Part shown: piece after piece, positions 1 through 7,205 of the stretch
Numbering within the stretch: the stretch's first letter is position 1
Layout of the letters: the number at the start of each line of letters is the position of its first letter
NCBI GenBank assembly: GCA_905372135.1
Contig: CAJPNS010000037.1
Location: 1 to 15,900 of the forward strand
DNA: 15,900 nt
Source: Porphyromonadaceae bacterium
GTDB taxonomy: Bacteria; Bacteroidota; Bacteroidia; Bacteroidales; Paludibacteraceae
Direction: 5' to 3'
Position numbers and translations under genes: made by a program
Notes under the pieces: model-generated
Told to the model about the DNA's origin: nothing
Seen by the model: the letters and a program-made list of their open reading frames with translations, nothing else
Database searches by the model: none

Positions 1-27
1 TAAGTCTTTGTTTATAATACAGAAATC

Positions 28-1170
28 ATGAGTTTAGAAAAAAACAATACCAAGGAATATGAAAAAATAGAAAAGGAGGATACTTCATCTGGACAAGATG
101 AAATAATTACCCATCCTTTTAATCCCAATGATGTTGAAATTGTAACTCCTCCTTTTAGCATTGGTTTTTTAATAGATAAGATAGAACACAACGAAATAAA
201 TATGTATACAGATTTTCAAAGGAAGGAAAATCTATGGGATCAACAAGAACAAAGCAGGTTGATAGAATCAATTTTACTCGGTCTGCCATTGCCTGCATTT
301 TATTTCGATGCAGCAAATGAGCAATGGGACATAATTGACGGGCTTCAACGATGCTGCACTATAGAAAACTTTTGTGTAAAAAAAACACTCAAATTAAAAG
401 GCTTGGAATTTTTAGCAAAAAAAAATGAGACTACTTATCTGGAAGGGCTTGGTTTTGATGATTTAGACAGGACTCTACAACGTAGCATTATTACTCATCC
501 CATTACGGTAAATTGCATTAAAAAGGCTCCTCGGAATATTCGATTTATTCTATTTAAACGTCTTAATACTGGAGGTCTGAAACTTAATGCTCAAGAAATA
601 CGTAATGCGGTATATCAAGGTGCAGCAACAGATGTTGTAAATAGATTAGCCAAATTATCCGAATTTACAAAAGCTACCGAGAAAAAAATTCCTACAAATA
701 GGATGCAAGACCGAGATTTTGTTAGCCGTTTTATTGCATTCTATTTAATGGATTATTCTACGTATCAACCAAGTCTTGATGACTTTATTAATCGTAGTAT
801 GGAATTACTTGAAAAAAAAGATGAACAATCCATACTGGCTATTGAGAACGACTTTAGAAAGGCTTTAAAACTAGCTAAGAATATATTTGGAAATGATGCA
901 TTCAGGAAGAGAACTAAAATCAATAGCCCACGATGCCCTATCAATAAAGCTTATTTTGAAGTCATAACAGTATCCTTCGCAAAATTATCAGAAGAAGACG
1001 AAAAACTATTACTAGAAAACAAAGACAAATTCAAAAACAAACTAATAGAGCTAATGAACAACTACAAGTATAGTAACGCTTTGTCAAGAGCTACAGGTAC
1101 AAAAGCGAGTGTAAATACTCGCTTCTCGGGATTTAAAAACAAACTAATGGAAATCATCGATACAAAATAA
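28..1170 (+). CDS. DUF262 (GmrS/ParB-fold-like) protein, probable defence component
   Basis: This is a 380-residue DUF262 protein. The family signature is visible near the N-terminus: F63-Q64-R65 followed by W70, then a helix reading LIESILLGLPLP (78-89), then IIDGLQR (102-108). In studied DUF262 proteins such as the N-terminal half of GmrSD, this ParB/sulfiredoxin-like fold binds or hydrolyses nucleotides and regulates a nuclease. There is no C-terminal DUF1524 HNH nuclease, which two-domain GmrSD proteins carry; the C-terminus is a helical region ending about residue 380. The nuclease function, if any, must therefore come from elsewhere, possibly the third gene. It is the first gene of a three-gene + strand cassette, with 18 bases to the ATPase gene. 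The coding sequence is AT-rich (20 G+C in the 60 bases at 61-120). The ATG at 28 is the first plausible start, but only 27 bases precede it, so the promoter is mostly outside the window. The family call is firm; the defence role is inferred. Confidence 0.88.
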   Translation: MSLEKNNTKEYEKIEKEDTSSGQDEIITHPFNPNDVEIVTPPFSIGFLIDKIEHNEINMYTDFQRKENLWDQQEQSRLIESILLGLPLPAFYFDAANEQWDIIDGLQRCCTIENFCVKKTLKLKGLEFLAKKNETTYLEGLGFDDLDRTLQRSIITHPITVNCIKKAPRNIRFILFKRLNTGGLKLNAQEIRNAVYQGAATDVVNRLAKLSEFTKATEKKIPTNRMQDRDFVSRFIAFYLMDYSTYQPSLDDFINRSMELLEKKDEQSILAIENDFRKALKLAKNIFGNDAFRKRTKINSPRCPINKAYFEVITVSFAKLSEEDEKLLLENKDKFKNKLIELMNNYKYSNALSRATGTKASVNTRFSGFKNKLMEIIDTK

Positions 1171-1188
1171 ACATTTAAAAAATCAGCA

Positions 1189-2310
1189 ATGATAACAAAG
1201 CTAAAAATAACAGACTTTAAAGCTCATCACAACACAGAACTTTCGTTTGCACCTTTAACCCTGCTTACAGGAATCAATAGTTCTGGGAAGTCAACTATTC
1301 TTCAGGCTCTATTGCTATTGCGTCAAAGTTTTAAAAAAAATAGACTAGAGAAAGGATTAGATCTCAACGCGCCTTTATGTGATATAGGAAAAGTAAAAGA
1401 CGCATTGTATCGTGCCAGTAAAAGTGAAATAATTTCTTTCACAATAAAAACTGATAAAACTTTTACATTCTCATTCAATACTAAAGACAAGTATGAGGAC
1501 ACCTTTATACCTGCTGATAAACCAATAATATTGTCAGATAAATGGCGAGAGTTTCCCTTGTTTACAAATGACTTCCAATATCTAAGTTCCTCTCGATGGG
1601 CTAACTTAAATCAATATCCGATTGACACATACGCAGTCGAAACAGAGAGACAACTTTCTTTGGAATATGGTCAAGGAGAATTGGTTGGTCATTTTCTTTC
1701 TTATTATGGAGAAAATAGAAATTTTGATATAGTCTCAGATCTCTTATTACACCCGACTACCAATAGTACAAAACTTTTAGCTCAGACTATTGCTTGGGAA
1801 CAAGAGATTAGTCCACGAATCACAATACGCCCAATTCAAAAAGATGATAAGGTGAGTATTGAGTATGGTTATCGTAGCGAAGGAGATAATAGTCCTTTGG
1901 AAAACTTACAATCAAAGAATGTGGGGTATGGTATTTCTTACTCCCTATCTATCGTAGTTGCATTGTTATCAGCAAAGCCAGGCGCTCTCATTCTAATAGA
2001 AAATCCTGAAGCACACCTTCATCCAAGAGGGCAATCAAAACTAGCAGAACTAATTGCTCTAGTTGCTCAAAGTGGAGTACAGGTTGTAGTAGAGACACAC
2101 AGTGATCATCTGTTTTATGGGATACTTAAAGCAGTAGCTCAAGATAAAATAAAAAGAAAAAAGGTGAAAGTGCATTTTCTGGAGTTAGACAATGCCAACG
2201 TATCAATACATACCGAAATTGATTTCTCTGAAAAAGGTCGGATATTAAATCCTAAGAAAGGATTCTTTGACCAGTTTGATGATGATTTGGATGTTTTACT
2301 CGGCTTGTAA
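1189..2310 (+). CDS. AAA/ABC-like ATPase with DUF3696 C-terminus
   Basis: This is a 373-residue ATPase of the SMC/ABC-like AAA_15/AAA_21 superfamily. The start MITKLKITDFKAHHNTEL is the typical first strand. Walker A is GINSSGKST (28-36). An ABC signature-like stretch NVGYGIS lies at 244-250. Walker B is LILIENPEAHLHP (267-279), with E271 and E274 as candidate catalytic acids. A switch histidine follows in ETHSDH (302-307). The tail, with a GRILNP...GFFDQF pattern, matches the end of DUF3696 proteins. Proteins of this type are cytoplasmic, lack a long coiled coil, and often partner a nuclease or sensor in phage-defence operons. It lies 18 bases after the DUF262 gene and 12 bases before the third gene, so co-transcription is very likely. 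No frameshift or missing motif is seen. The ATPase assignment is firm; the trigger and partner are unknown. Confidence 0.92.
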   Translation: MITKLKITDFKAHHNTELSFAPLTLLTGINSSGKSTILQALLLLRQSFKKNRLEKGLDLNAPLCDIGKVKDALYRASKSEIISFTIKTDKTFTFSFNTKDKYEDTFIPADKPIILSDKWREFPLFTNDFQYLSSSRWANLNQYPIDTYAVETERQLSLEYGQGELVGHFLSYYGENRNFDIVSDLLLHPTTNSTKLLAQTIAWEQEISPRITIRPIQKDDKVSIEYGYRSEGDNSPLENLQSKNVGYGISYSLSIVVALLSAKPGALILIENPEAHLHPRGQSKLAELIALVAQSGVQVVVETHSDHLFYGILKAVAQDKIKRKKVKVHFLELDNANVSIHTEIDFSEKGRILNPKKGFFDQFDDDLDVLLGL

Positions 2311-2322
2311 CAAAAAACAACT

Positions 2323-3066
2323 ATGGATATACTTATGAATGAGCTTTCATTGTCGGGTCAATACGCCTCTAGAGAGTTTTTTGTAGAACAAATTCTACCA
2401 TCTTTAATAGAGGTTCTTGATGAAGTACAAAACCTTTCCAAAGCCACTATTTACAAGAACCAACAATTTTATTCATCAAAAGTTACAAGAACAGATACTA
2501 TAAATGTACATGATATCCTTGCTGGAGAATTGTCAAGACAATACCCGAGTATAAGAAAGTTCAAGAAACAACTCCTTTCTCATTTATTTGATGATCTTTA
2601 TTGGGAACCGACTCGGAAGCACTTGGAAGAAGATAGTTACACATATAAGGGAAACAATGTCTGTAATCATTCAGTCGCAGAAGCCTGTGAGCGCGATAAG
2701 ATAATAGTATCATTCAGAGATAGTGAGCTGTTTCAAGAAAAAACACTCTCTATTTTAAAGAATGGTAATGAACAAATTGATATTGACAACCTCTTCAATG
2801 CGGGACATTACTCAAATGTTTTACATCAGAGAGGGATTATATATTCGTTCTCTCTAAAAGATGGCACTCGCTTTCAAAAAGACGGAAGAATTGCTCAAGG
2901 GCAAAATGTTTATAGGGAAATTGATACGGGTTATTATTGGTATTTAGATAATCGGCATAAGAACCATTATGAGGTGTTTGACAGAAGCAAAAAACATATT
3001 GGAACTGCAAACATGGATGGAGATATAGATACTGCAAAGAAAGTAAATGGGAGAACCCTACAATGA
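2323..3066 (+). CDS. Uncharacterised third cassette gene, possible RNase effector
   Basis: This is a 247-residue protein that I do not recognise as a named family. The start is ATG at 2323; M5 (2335) is an alternative. It has no signal peptide or membrane segment. Residues 1-160 are mainly helical by eye and include NELSLSGQY (6-14) and HSVAEACERDKIIVSF (116-131), which resembles a motif I associate with uncharacterised genes beside DUF262 and AAA genes; that association is from memory. The C-terminal 45 residues differ: YWYLDNRHKNHYEVFD (205-220), H225-I-G, D232/D236, K239-K240 and R244. The D209-x2-H212-x4-E217 order, followed by a basic tail, resembles the D-x2-H-x3-E catalytic end of colicin E3-type ribonucleases, with one extra residue before the Glu. 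If that is right, this is the toxic effector of the cassette. It is AT-rich like its two partners. Existence as a gene is likely; the RNase function is a hypothesis. Confidence 0.72.
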   Translation: MDILMNELSLSGQYASREFFVEQILPSLIEVLDEVQNLSKATIYKNQQFYSSKVTRTDTINVHDILAGELSRQYPSIRKFKKQLLSHLFDDLYWEPTRKHLEEDSYTYKGNNVCNHSVAEACERDKIIVSFRDSELFQEKTLSILKNGNEQIDIDNLFNAGHYSNVLHQRGIIYSFSLKDGTRFQKDGRIAQGQNVYREIDTGYYWYLDNRHKNHYEVFDRSKKHIGTANMDGDIDTAKKVNGRTLQ

Positions 3067-3260
3067 TGCTTTTGTAAAGACAAGTTATTTCGCAAAGGTA
3101 GCCTATTCTATTGAGTGTATGTCAAGAAGAAAGAGTTTCCAAGTATCCATATTGGGTTACTTTTACTTGATAATCGTTGGCAAATGTGCCAATACCACAA
3201 GAGCTATAAGGGAAAAATATCATAGTATCTTTGGCTCTCCATATGACATCGGCAAAAAAC
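3067..3260. other. AT-rich tail after the cassette, no supported gene
   Basis: These 194 bases follow the third cassette gene and precede the terminator hairpin. A + strand frame (3047-3271, 74 codons) overlaps the previous gene and ends inside the hairpin. A long opposite-strand frame also crosses the region. Neither has a recognisable domain or a convincing start context. It is best read as a 3' untranslated tail or a decayed segment at the edge of the acquired cassette. Confidence 0.5.
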
Positions 3261-3297
3261 AGCAGCAGTAATTCACCGATTATTGCTGTTATTTTTT
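3261..3297 (+). terminator. Intrinsic terminator after the three-gene cassette
   Basis: Arm 3261-3272 (AGCAGCAGTAAT) pairs with 3279-3290 (ATTATTGCTGTT) as a 12-bp stem with two G-U wobbles and the six-base loop TCACCG. It is followed by A and six T at 3292-3297. This is a classical stem plus U-tract, placed where transcription of the cassette should end before the transporter gene. Confidence 0.75.
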
Positions 3298-3298
3298 G

Positions 3299-3306
3299 TA
3301 CCTTTG
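3299..3306 (+). promoter_or_regulatory. Bacteroidota -7 element for the EamA transporter gene
   Basis: TACCTTTG matches the Bacteroidota -7 consensus TAnnTTTG exactly and would give a leader of roughly 60 bases before the ATG at 3376. No good TTTG -33 element lies at the expected distance; the nearest, ATTG at 3282-3285, is inside the terminator stem and too close. The element begins two bases after the terminator U-tract. Confidence 0.5.
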
Positions 3307-3375
3307 CACCGAAAAGAACGAAAAAATAGCGTCCCCACCAATCTCGAACCAAATTTATAGAGAGCAAAACCACAG

Positions 3376-4275
3376 ATGAATACAAAAGCAAAAGGATATA
3401 TAGCAGGAATATTAGCAGCAGTTTTTTATGGAACCAACCCCTTGGGAGCACTCCCACTTTACGACCACGGCTTCACGTCGGGCAATGTGCTCTTCTACCG
3501 CTACGGGCTGGCAACAATATTCTTTGCCGTATGGATGCTGATACGCAAGGAGAAGTTCTCCATCAGCCGCGGCTATGCCATCAAGTTTTCGCTGTTAGGT
3601 GCTATGTTTGCCCTCTCGTCGATTCTGCTCTTTGCCAGCTTCCTTTTTATGAACGCCGGCGTCGCCTCGACCATACTTTTCTCTTATCCCATTATGACCG
3701 CCCTGCTGATGGTCATCTTCTATCGCGAGCATATCACCACCATTACTGTGATTTCGCTTGCGCTTGCTATCGGCGGAATAGGGCTTCTCTATCGGGGCGA
3801 CGGACAGGAGACGCTGAGCGTAACGGGTGTCCTGCTCGTCTTGGGCTCGTCGCTTCTTTTCGCTATCTACATCGTCTATGCCAAACAGTTCAAGATAAAG
3901 ATGTCGCCCGTTAAGTCTACATTCTGGATTATCTTCTTCGGCTGGATAGTCATCGTAGGCTATATGTTCTTTACAGGCGACTCTGTTCAGCTGCCCCGTC
4001 AGCCCATCGAGTGGGGCTGTATCGTTCTTTTGGCGTTGATGCCTACGCTCCTCTCGCTCTATTTCCTGAATGTATCCATTCAAAGCATTGGCAGTACGCT
4101 TTCGTCTATCCTCGGAGCATTAGAACCTGTAACGGCAGTAGTCATCAGCACCTTCGTCTTCGGAGAGCCGTTCACCGTCCGTCTTGCCATCGGCATAGTC
4201 TTGATTCTATCTGCCGTCTTGCTCATCATCGGAGGTAATGGAATGTTGAAAAAACTGTTACATAATAATGTGTAA
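3376..4275 (+). CDS. EamA-family (drug/metabolite transporter) permease
   Basis: This is a 299-residue inner-membrane protein made of hydrophobic helices that fit the ten-helix DMT/EamA fold, two EamA repeats of about 140 residues each. The first repeat includes the stretch from GYIAGILAAVFYGTNP (7-22) to about residue 140. The second ends with the characteristic LGALEPVTAVVISTFVFGEP segment followed by a last hydrophobic helix and a short basic tail. EamA proteins export or import small metabolites such as amino acids or their derivatives; the substrate cannot be predicted. The ATG at 3376 is chosen because it starts directly before the first helix. Base composition here is about 50% GC (30 of 60 bases at 3661-3720), clearly above the cassette upstream. 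The gene is convergent with hemW, with a 49-base gap and no clear hairpin between them. Confidence 0.9.
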   Translation: MNTKAKGYIAGILAAVFYGTNPLGALPLYDHGFTSGNVLFYRYGLATIFFAVWMLIRKEKFSISRGYAIKFSLLGAMFALSSILLFASFLFMNAGVASTILFSYPIMTALLMVIFYREHITTITVISLALAIGGIGLLYRGDGQETLSVTGVLLVLGSSLLFAIYIVYAKQFKIKMSPVKSTFWIIFFGWIVIVGYMFFTGDSVQLPRQPIEWGCIVLLALMPTLLSLYFLNVSIQSIGSTLSSILGALEPVTAVVISTFVFGEPFTVRLAIGIVLILSAVLLIIGGNGMLKKLLHNNV

Positions 4276-4324
4276 ACCCATAGGTTCGGGCTACGCCATC
4301 CACACACAGACAACACCTTGAATA

Positions 4325-5443
4325 TTAACGCATAAGACTGCTCATGATGCCGTCGGATACGAAAATGCCGTCGTGTGTAAGGCTGAGGCGACTGCCTGTG
4401 ATTTTCAATAGCTTCGCATCGATATATTTATGTGCATTTGCCATACAATAGTCGCGAGCGTCGCTGCCGAAAAGCAAGGCCAGACGGTCGGTATCTATTC
4501 CTTCGGCCGTCCGCAACGACAGGAATATGAATTCGTTGTAACTATCTGTAGGCGTGAGCGTTTCTCGCTCATCGAATGTCTGGCGACGGTCTATTTGTAG
4601 GCAATATTTGTCGATATCCGACGGATTCCATTGCCTCGAAGAGCCATCGAATGAGTGTGCCGCCGCACCTATGCCGAGGTATTTGGCTCCTGCCCAATAC
4701 CCTGAGTTGTGTACGGCACGTCGGTGTGGTAGGGCGAAATTCGATATTTCGTAGTGCTCGAAACCATTATTTTTCAGCCGATAGCAGAGAGTGTCGAATA
4801 GTTGTTTGCTGTCGTCGTCGGATATGGCTTCGACTTTGCCTCGCTGCCTCATATCGAATAGCTTAGTACCTCGCTCGTATGTAAGCGAATACGCCGAAAT
4901 GTGTTGCACACCGAGCCTAAGTAGTTGGTCAATATCGGTATTGAGCGAGGTAAGTGTCTGGTTTGGTAGCGAGTAGATGATATCCACAGAGATATTGTCG
5001 AAGCCATTGTCTTGCAGTCGGCAGACGCAATCGACGGCTTGGCGGCTATTGTGACGGCGGTTGAGGCGGCGGAGCTGCTCGTCGTCGAACGACTGTATGC
5101 CGATGCTTATACGATTGATAGGAAAACTCTTAAGGTCGGTAACGAAACGGGCATCGATGTCGTCGGGATTACATTCGAGGGTTATCTCGGCTTCGTCGGT
5201 GATAGTGAAATATTTACCGATAGAAGTGAATATCTTACTGAGCTCGTCTGCCGTGAGCAACGAGGGCGTACCTCCACCGAAGTATATGGTGTCGAGCGAT
5301 GTCTTGCCCAGATAGTCGTGTCGTAGGGCTATCTCTCGGCATAGTGTATCGACGTATTTCTCTTTGAGGTCGAGCGACGTGGTTCTGAAAAAACTGCAAT
5401 ACGTGCAGTAGCTTTTGCAGAAAGGGATATGTATGTAAAGCAT
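4325..5443 (-). CDS. hemW: Radical SAM heme chaperone HemW (HemN-like)
   Basis: This is a 372-residue protein counted from the ATG at 5443. That start gives MLYIHIPFCKSYCTYCSFF, the normal family N-terminus. A frame-internal start 15 codons upstream is possible but adds residues that families lack and would overlap the divergent promoter. CxxxCxxC (CKSYCTYC) binds the [4Fe-4S] cluster that cleaves S-adenosylmethionine. The residue after the third Cys is S-F rather than the CxC of HemN, which favours HemW. Further family motifs are FGGGTPSLL, ECNPDD, RISIGIQSFDD, SVDIIYSLPNQT, HYEISNFA and KYLGIGAAAHSF. HemW binds heme and delivers it to proteins such as respiratory oxidases. Older annotation as oxygen-independent coproporphyrinogen oxidase is probably wrong for this type. 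It is divergent from ispE with a 63-base spacer. Confidence 0.95.
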   Translation of the reverse strand: MLYIHIPFCKSYCTYCSFFRTTSLDLKEKYVDTLCREIALRHDYLGKTSLDTIYFGGGTPSLLTADELSKIFTSIGKYFTITDEAEITLECNPDDIDARFVTDLKSFPINRISIGIQSFDDEQLRRLNRRHNSRQAVDCVCRLQDNGFDNISVDIIYSLPNQTLTSLNTDIDQLLRLGVQHISAYSLTYERGTKLFDMRQRGKVEAISDDDSKQLFDTLCYRLKNNGFEHYEISNFALPHRRAVHNSGYWAGAKYLGIGAAAHSFDGSSRQWNPSDIDKYCLQIDRRQTFDERETLTPTDSYNEFIFLSLRTAEGIDTDRLALLFGSDARDYCMANAHKYIDAKLLKITGSRLSLTHDGIFVSDGIMSSLMR

Positions 5444-5467
5444 TTGTACTATTCGAGTGTTTTTTAC

Positions 5468-5475
5468 TACTTTTG
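5468..5475 (+). promoter_or_regulatory. -7 element upstream of ispE-nadK
   Basis: TACTTTTG matches TAnnTTTG. A TTTG at 5443-5446 lies 21 bases upstream as a candidate -33 element, although it overlaps the hemW start codon. Transcription would begin near 5480-5483, giving a leader of about 25 bases to the ispE ATG at 5507. Confidence 0.55.
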
Positions 5476-5477
5476 CA

Positions 5478-5485
5478 CAAAAATA
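5478..5485 (-). promoter_or_regulatory. Candidate -7 element for hemW, facing the ispE element
   Basis: On the minus strand 5485 to 5478 reads TATTTTTG, a match to TAnnTTTG. It would place the hemW start site near 5471, with a leader of about 28 bases. No TTTG is seen at the -33 distance, so this is weaker than the ispE promoter. It is separated from the + strand element by only two bases. Confidence 0.4.
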
Positions 5486-5506
5486 CAAAAAAGGATACTA
5501 CGGCAG

Positions 5507-6313
5507 ATGCTTGTTTTTCCAAATGCAAAAATAAATATAGGGCTCAATGTAGTAGAGAAGCGAGCCGACGGTTATCACAATATAGAGACCGTATTCTATC
5601 CCGTCTACGGTCTGTACGACGCACTCGAGGCAGTGGCAGCCGACGAGGTATCGCTTAACGTTTCGGGCTTTGGTATATCGGGCAACGACGGCGATAATCT
5701 TGTAATGAAAGCTTATCGGTTGCTAAACAATGACTTCGGGCTTCCGCCATTGGCGTTTTATCTAAAAAAGGCGATACCTATGGGAGCAGGTCTCGGTGGC
5801 GGCTCTGCCGATGCCTCTTTTACCCTGAAAGCACTCAACACGATGTTTGATTTGGGGCTCTCCGACGAGCAACTCGAAAGGTATGCCTTGCAGCTTGGAG
5901 CCGACTGTCCGTTTTTCGTCGGCAATCGCCCCGCTTTCGCACAAGGCAAAGGAGAGTGCCTTACTCCGATAGGTCTGGACTTGCGTGGTAAATATCTGTT
6001 GCTGGCAAAGCCCGCCGTTTCGGTCGGTACAGGAGATGCATACGGCGGTGTAGTCGTACGTCGATCGGAGGTAGACTTACGGCAGGCGGTATTGCAGCCG
6101 CTCGATACATGGCGAGATACGATAACAAACGCTTTCGAAAAGAATATCTTTGCCCGCTACCCGATACTAAGTAGTATGAAAGACGAAATGTACAGTCTGG
6201 GAGCCGTATATGCGGCTATGTCGGGCTCTGGGTCTACTATATACGGTATCTTCGACCATGCCCCGAAGGGTACGATATTGGGGAGTTGTTTTTGCAAAGC
6301 GATACTTTTATAG
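5507..6313 (+). CDS. ispE: 4-diphosphocytidyl-2-C-methyl-D-erythritol kinase IspE
   Basis: This is a 268-residue GHMP-family kinase of the MEP isoprenoid pathway. It phosphorylates the 2-hydroxyl of CDP-methylerythritol using ATP in the cytoplasm. Family features are NAKIN (6-10) with K8, DGYHNIET with H24, the glycine-rich ATP loop PMGAGLGGGSADA (91-103), GADCPFF with catalytic D133, and the C-terminal MSGSGST motif. K8, H24 and D133 correspond to the active-site Lys, His and Asp of characterised IspE. The ATG at 5507 is chosen over an upstream in-frame start at 5429, because the upstream codons would cross the promoter and the hemW start and encode no family sequence. The length is close to the usual 280 residues. 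nadK follows after 19 bases, so the two are probably co-transcribed. The window thus points to MEP-type isoprenoid synthesis. Confidence 0.96.
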   Translation: MLVFPNAKINIGLNVVEKRADGYHNIETVFYPVYGLYDALEAVAADEVSLNVSGFGISGNDGDNLVMKAYRLLNNDFGLPPLAFYLKKAIPMGAGLGGGSADASFTLKALNTMFDLGLSDEQLERYALQLGADCPFFVGNRPAFAQGKGECLTPIGLDLRGKYLLLAKPAVSVGTGDAYGGVVVRRSEVDLRQAVLQPLDTWRDTITNAFEKNIFARYPILSSMKDEMYSLGAVYAAMSGSGSTIYGIFDHAPKGTILGSCFCKAILL

Positions 6314-6332
6314 AAAAAAACAAAATTCTTAT

Positions 6333-7196
6333 ATGAAAATAGCAATTTTAGGCACCTCTTACGAGCAGCGTTACGACCGTTCGCTGGTAGACGTAATAGA
6401 TATTCTGCTCAATAACGGTGTGGATGTATGCATCGAAGAGTCGTTTCGGAGGTATATCGGAGATAGAGTGTCGATACCCGAGGTAGGCGTTGTGCCATCG
6501 GGTGATATAGAGGCAGATATGGCTATATCGTTCGGTGGCGACGGCACTTATTTGGTTACGTCTCATACATTAGCCCGAAAAAATATCCCCATACTCGGTA
6601 TCAACGCCGGCCACTTGGGGTTCCTTGCCGACGTATCGATATCGGAGATAGAGTCGGCTTTGCTCGATATTGTCGAAGGGCGTTACTCGACAGAATCGCG
6701 TGTAATGCTCGACGTAAGACTCTCGGACGGCACAGAGTCTGCCCGTACGGCTCTCAACGAGGTAGCCGTACTGCGAGGCGACACCTGCTCTATGCTTACG
6801 CTCGACTTATATGTCGACGGAGAGTTTGTAAATAGCTATAAGTCAGATGGTCTGCTTGTATCTACTCCTACCGGCTCTACTGCCTACTCGCTGAGTGTGG
6901 GCGGTCCGATAGTATCGCCCGATTCGGCAGACTTCATCATATCGCCCATAGCACCTCACTCGCTTACCGTCCGCCCGCTGATAGTAAGAGACGACCGCAC
7001 GATAGAGATACGTGTAAAGTCGTGTGCCGAGAGTTACCAGATAGCCGTCGACGGCTATTCGATGCATCTGCCCGATAGCACGAGTATCAGGGTAAAAAAG
7101 TCGGAGTATAGCATTACGAGTATTCAGCCCGAGGGACATACGTTTTTCAAGACCCTTCGTAGCAAATTGATGTGGGGAGCCGACACGAGGCTGTAA
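6333..7196 (+). CDS. nadK: NAD kinase
   Basis: This is a 287-residue ATP-NAD kinase that makes NADP from NAD in the cytoplasm. The start ATG at 6333 gives MKIAILG, the usual first strand; the in-frame upstream start inside ispE is rejected. Diagnostic motifs are FGGDGTYL (67-74), the NAD-kinase GGDGT phosphate-binding loop; NAGHLGFL (91-98); LNEV (141-144), the NE/D motif; and YKSDGLLVSTPTGSTAYSLS (169-188). The C-terminus includes the conserved VDGYS region that closes the NAD-binding site. All core residues are present and the length is normal. It lies 19 bases behind ispE without its own evident promoter. Its stop lies nine bases from the stop of the convergent LptC-like gene, and no strong terminator hairpin is visible between them, so some read-through antisense transcription is possible. 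Confidence 0.97.
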   Translation: MKIAILGTSYEQRYDRSLVDVIDILLNNGVDVCIEESFRRYIGDRVSIPEVGVVPSGDIEADMAISFGGDGTYLVTSHTLARKNIPILGINAGHLGFLADVSISEIESALLDIVEGRYSTESRVMLDVRLSDGTESARTALNEVAVLRGDTCSMLTLDLYVDGEFVNSYKSDGLLVSTPTGSTAYSLSVGGPIVSPDSADFIISPIAPHSLTVRPLIVRDDRTIEIRVKSCAESYQIAVDGYSMHLPDSTSIRVKKSEYSITSIQPEGHTFFKTLRSKLMWGADTRL

Positions 7197-7205
7197 CCGA
7201 AGTTG

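Noticed and set aside
3047..3271. Small + strand frame of 74 codons after the third cassette gene
   Set aside because: It overlaps the previous gene, ends inside the terminator stem, and shows no recognisable domain or ribosome-binding context.
3329..3350. Minus-strand segment with a GGTTCGA core resembling a tRNA T-loop, possible integration remnant
   Set aside because: The flanking bases do not form a T-stem or acceptor stem, and no anticodon arm could be found.
3122..3457. Long minus-strand frame opposite the cassette tail and the transporter start
   Set aside because: Its hydrophobic, low-complexity translation is typical of an antisense shadow, and it crosses the transporter promoter and start.
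3595..4083. Minus-strand frame of 162 codons inside the transporter gene
   Set aside because: It is a shadow of the well-supported EamA gene, with a charged translation lacking any domain.
4276..4324. Possible bidirectional terminator between the transporter gene and hemW
   Set aside because: No stem longer than a few bases and no T-run was found.
7170..7205. Possible terminator between nadK and the LptC-like gene
   Set aside because: Only a four-base AGCC/GGCT stem with no T-tract is present, too weak to call.
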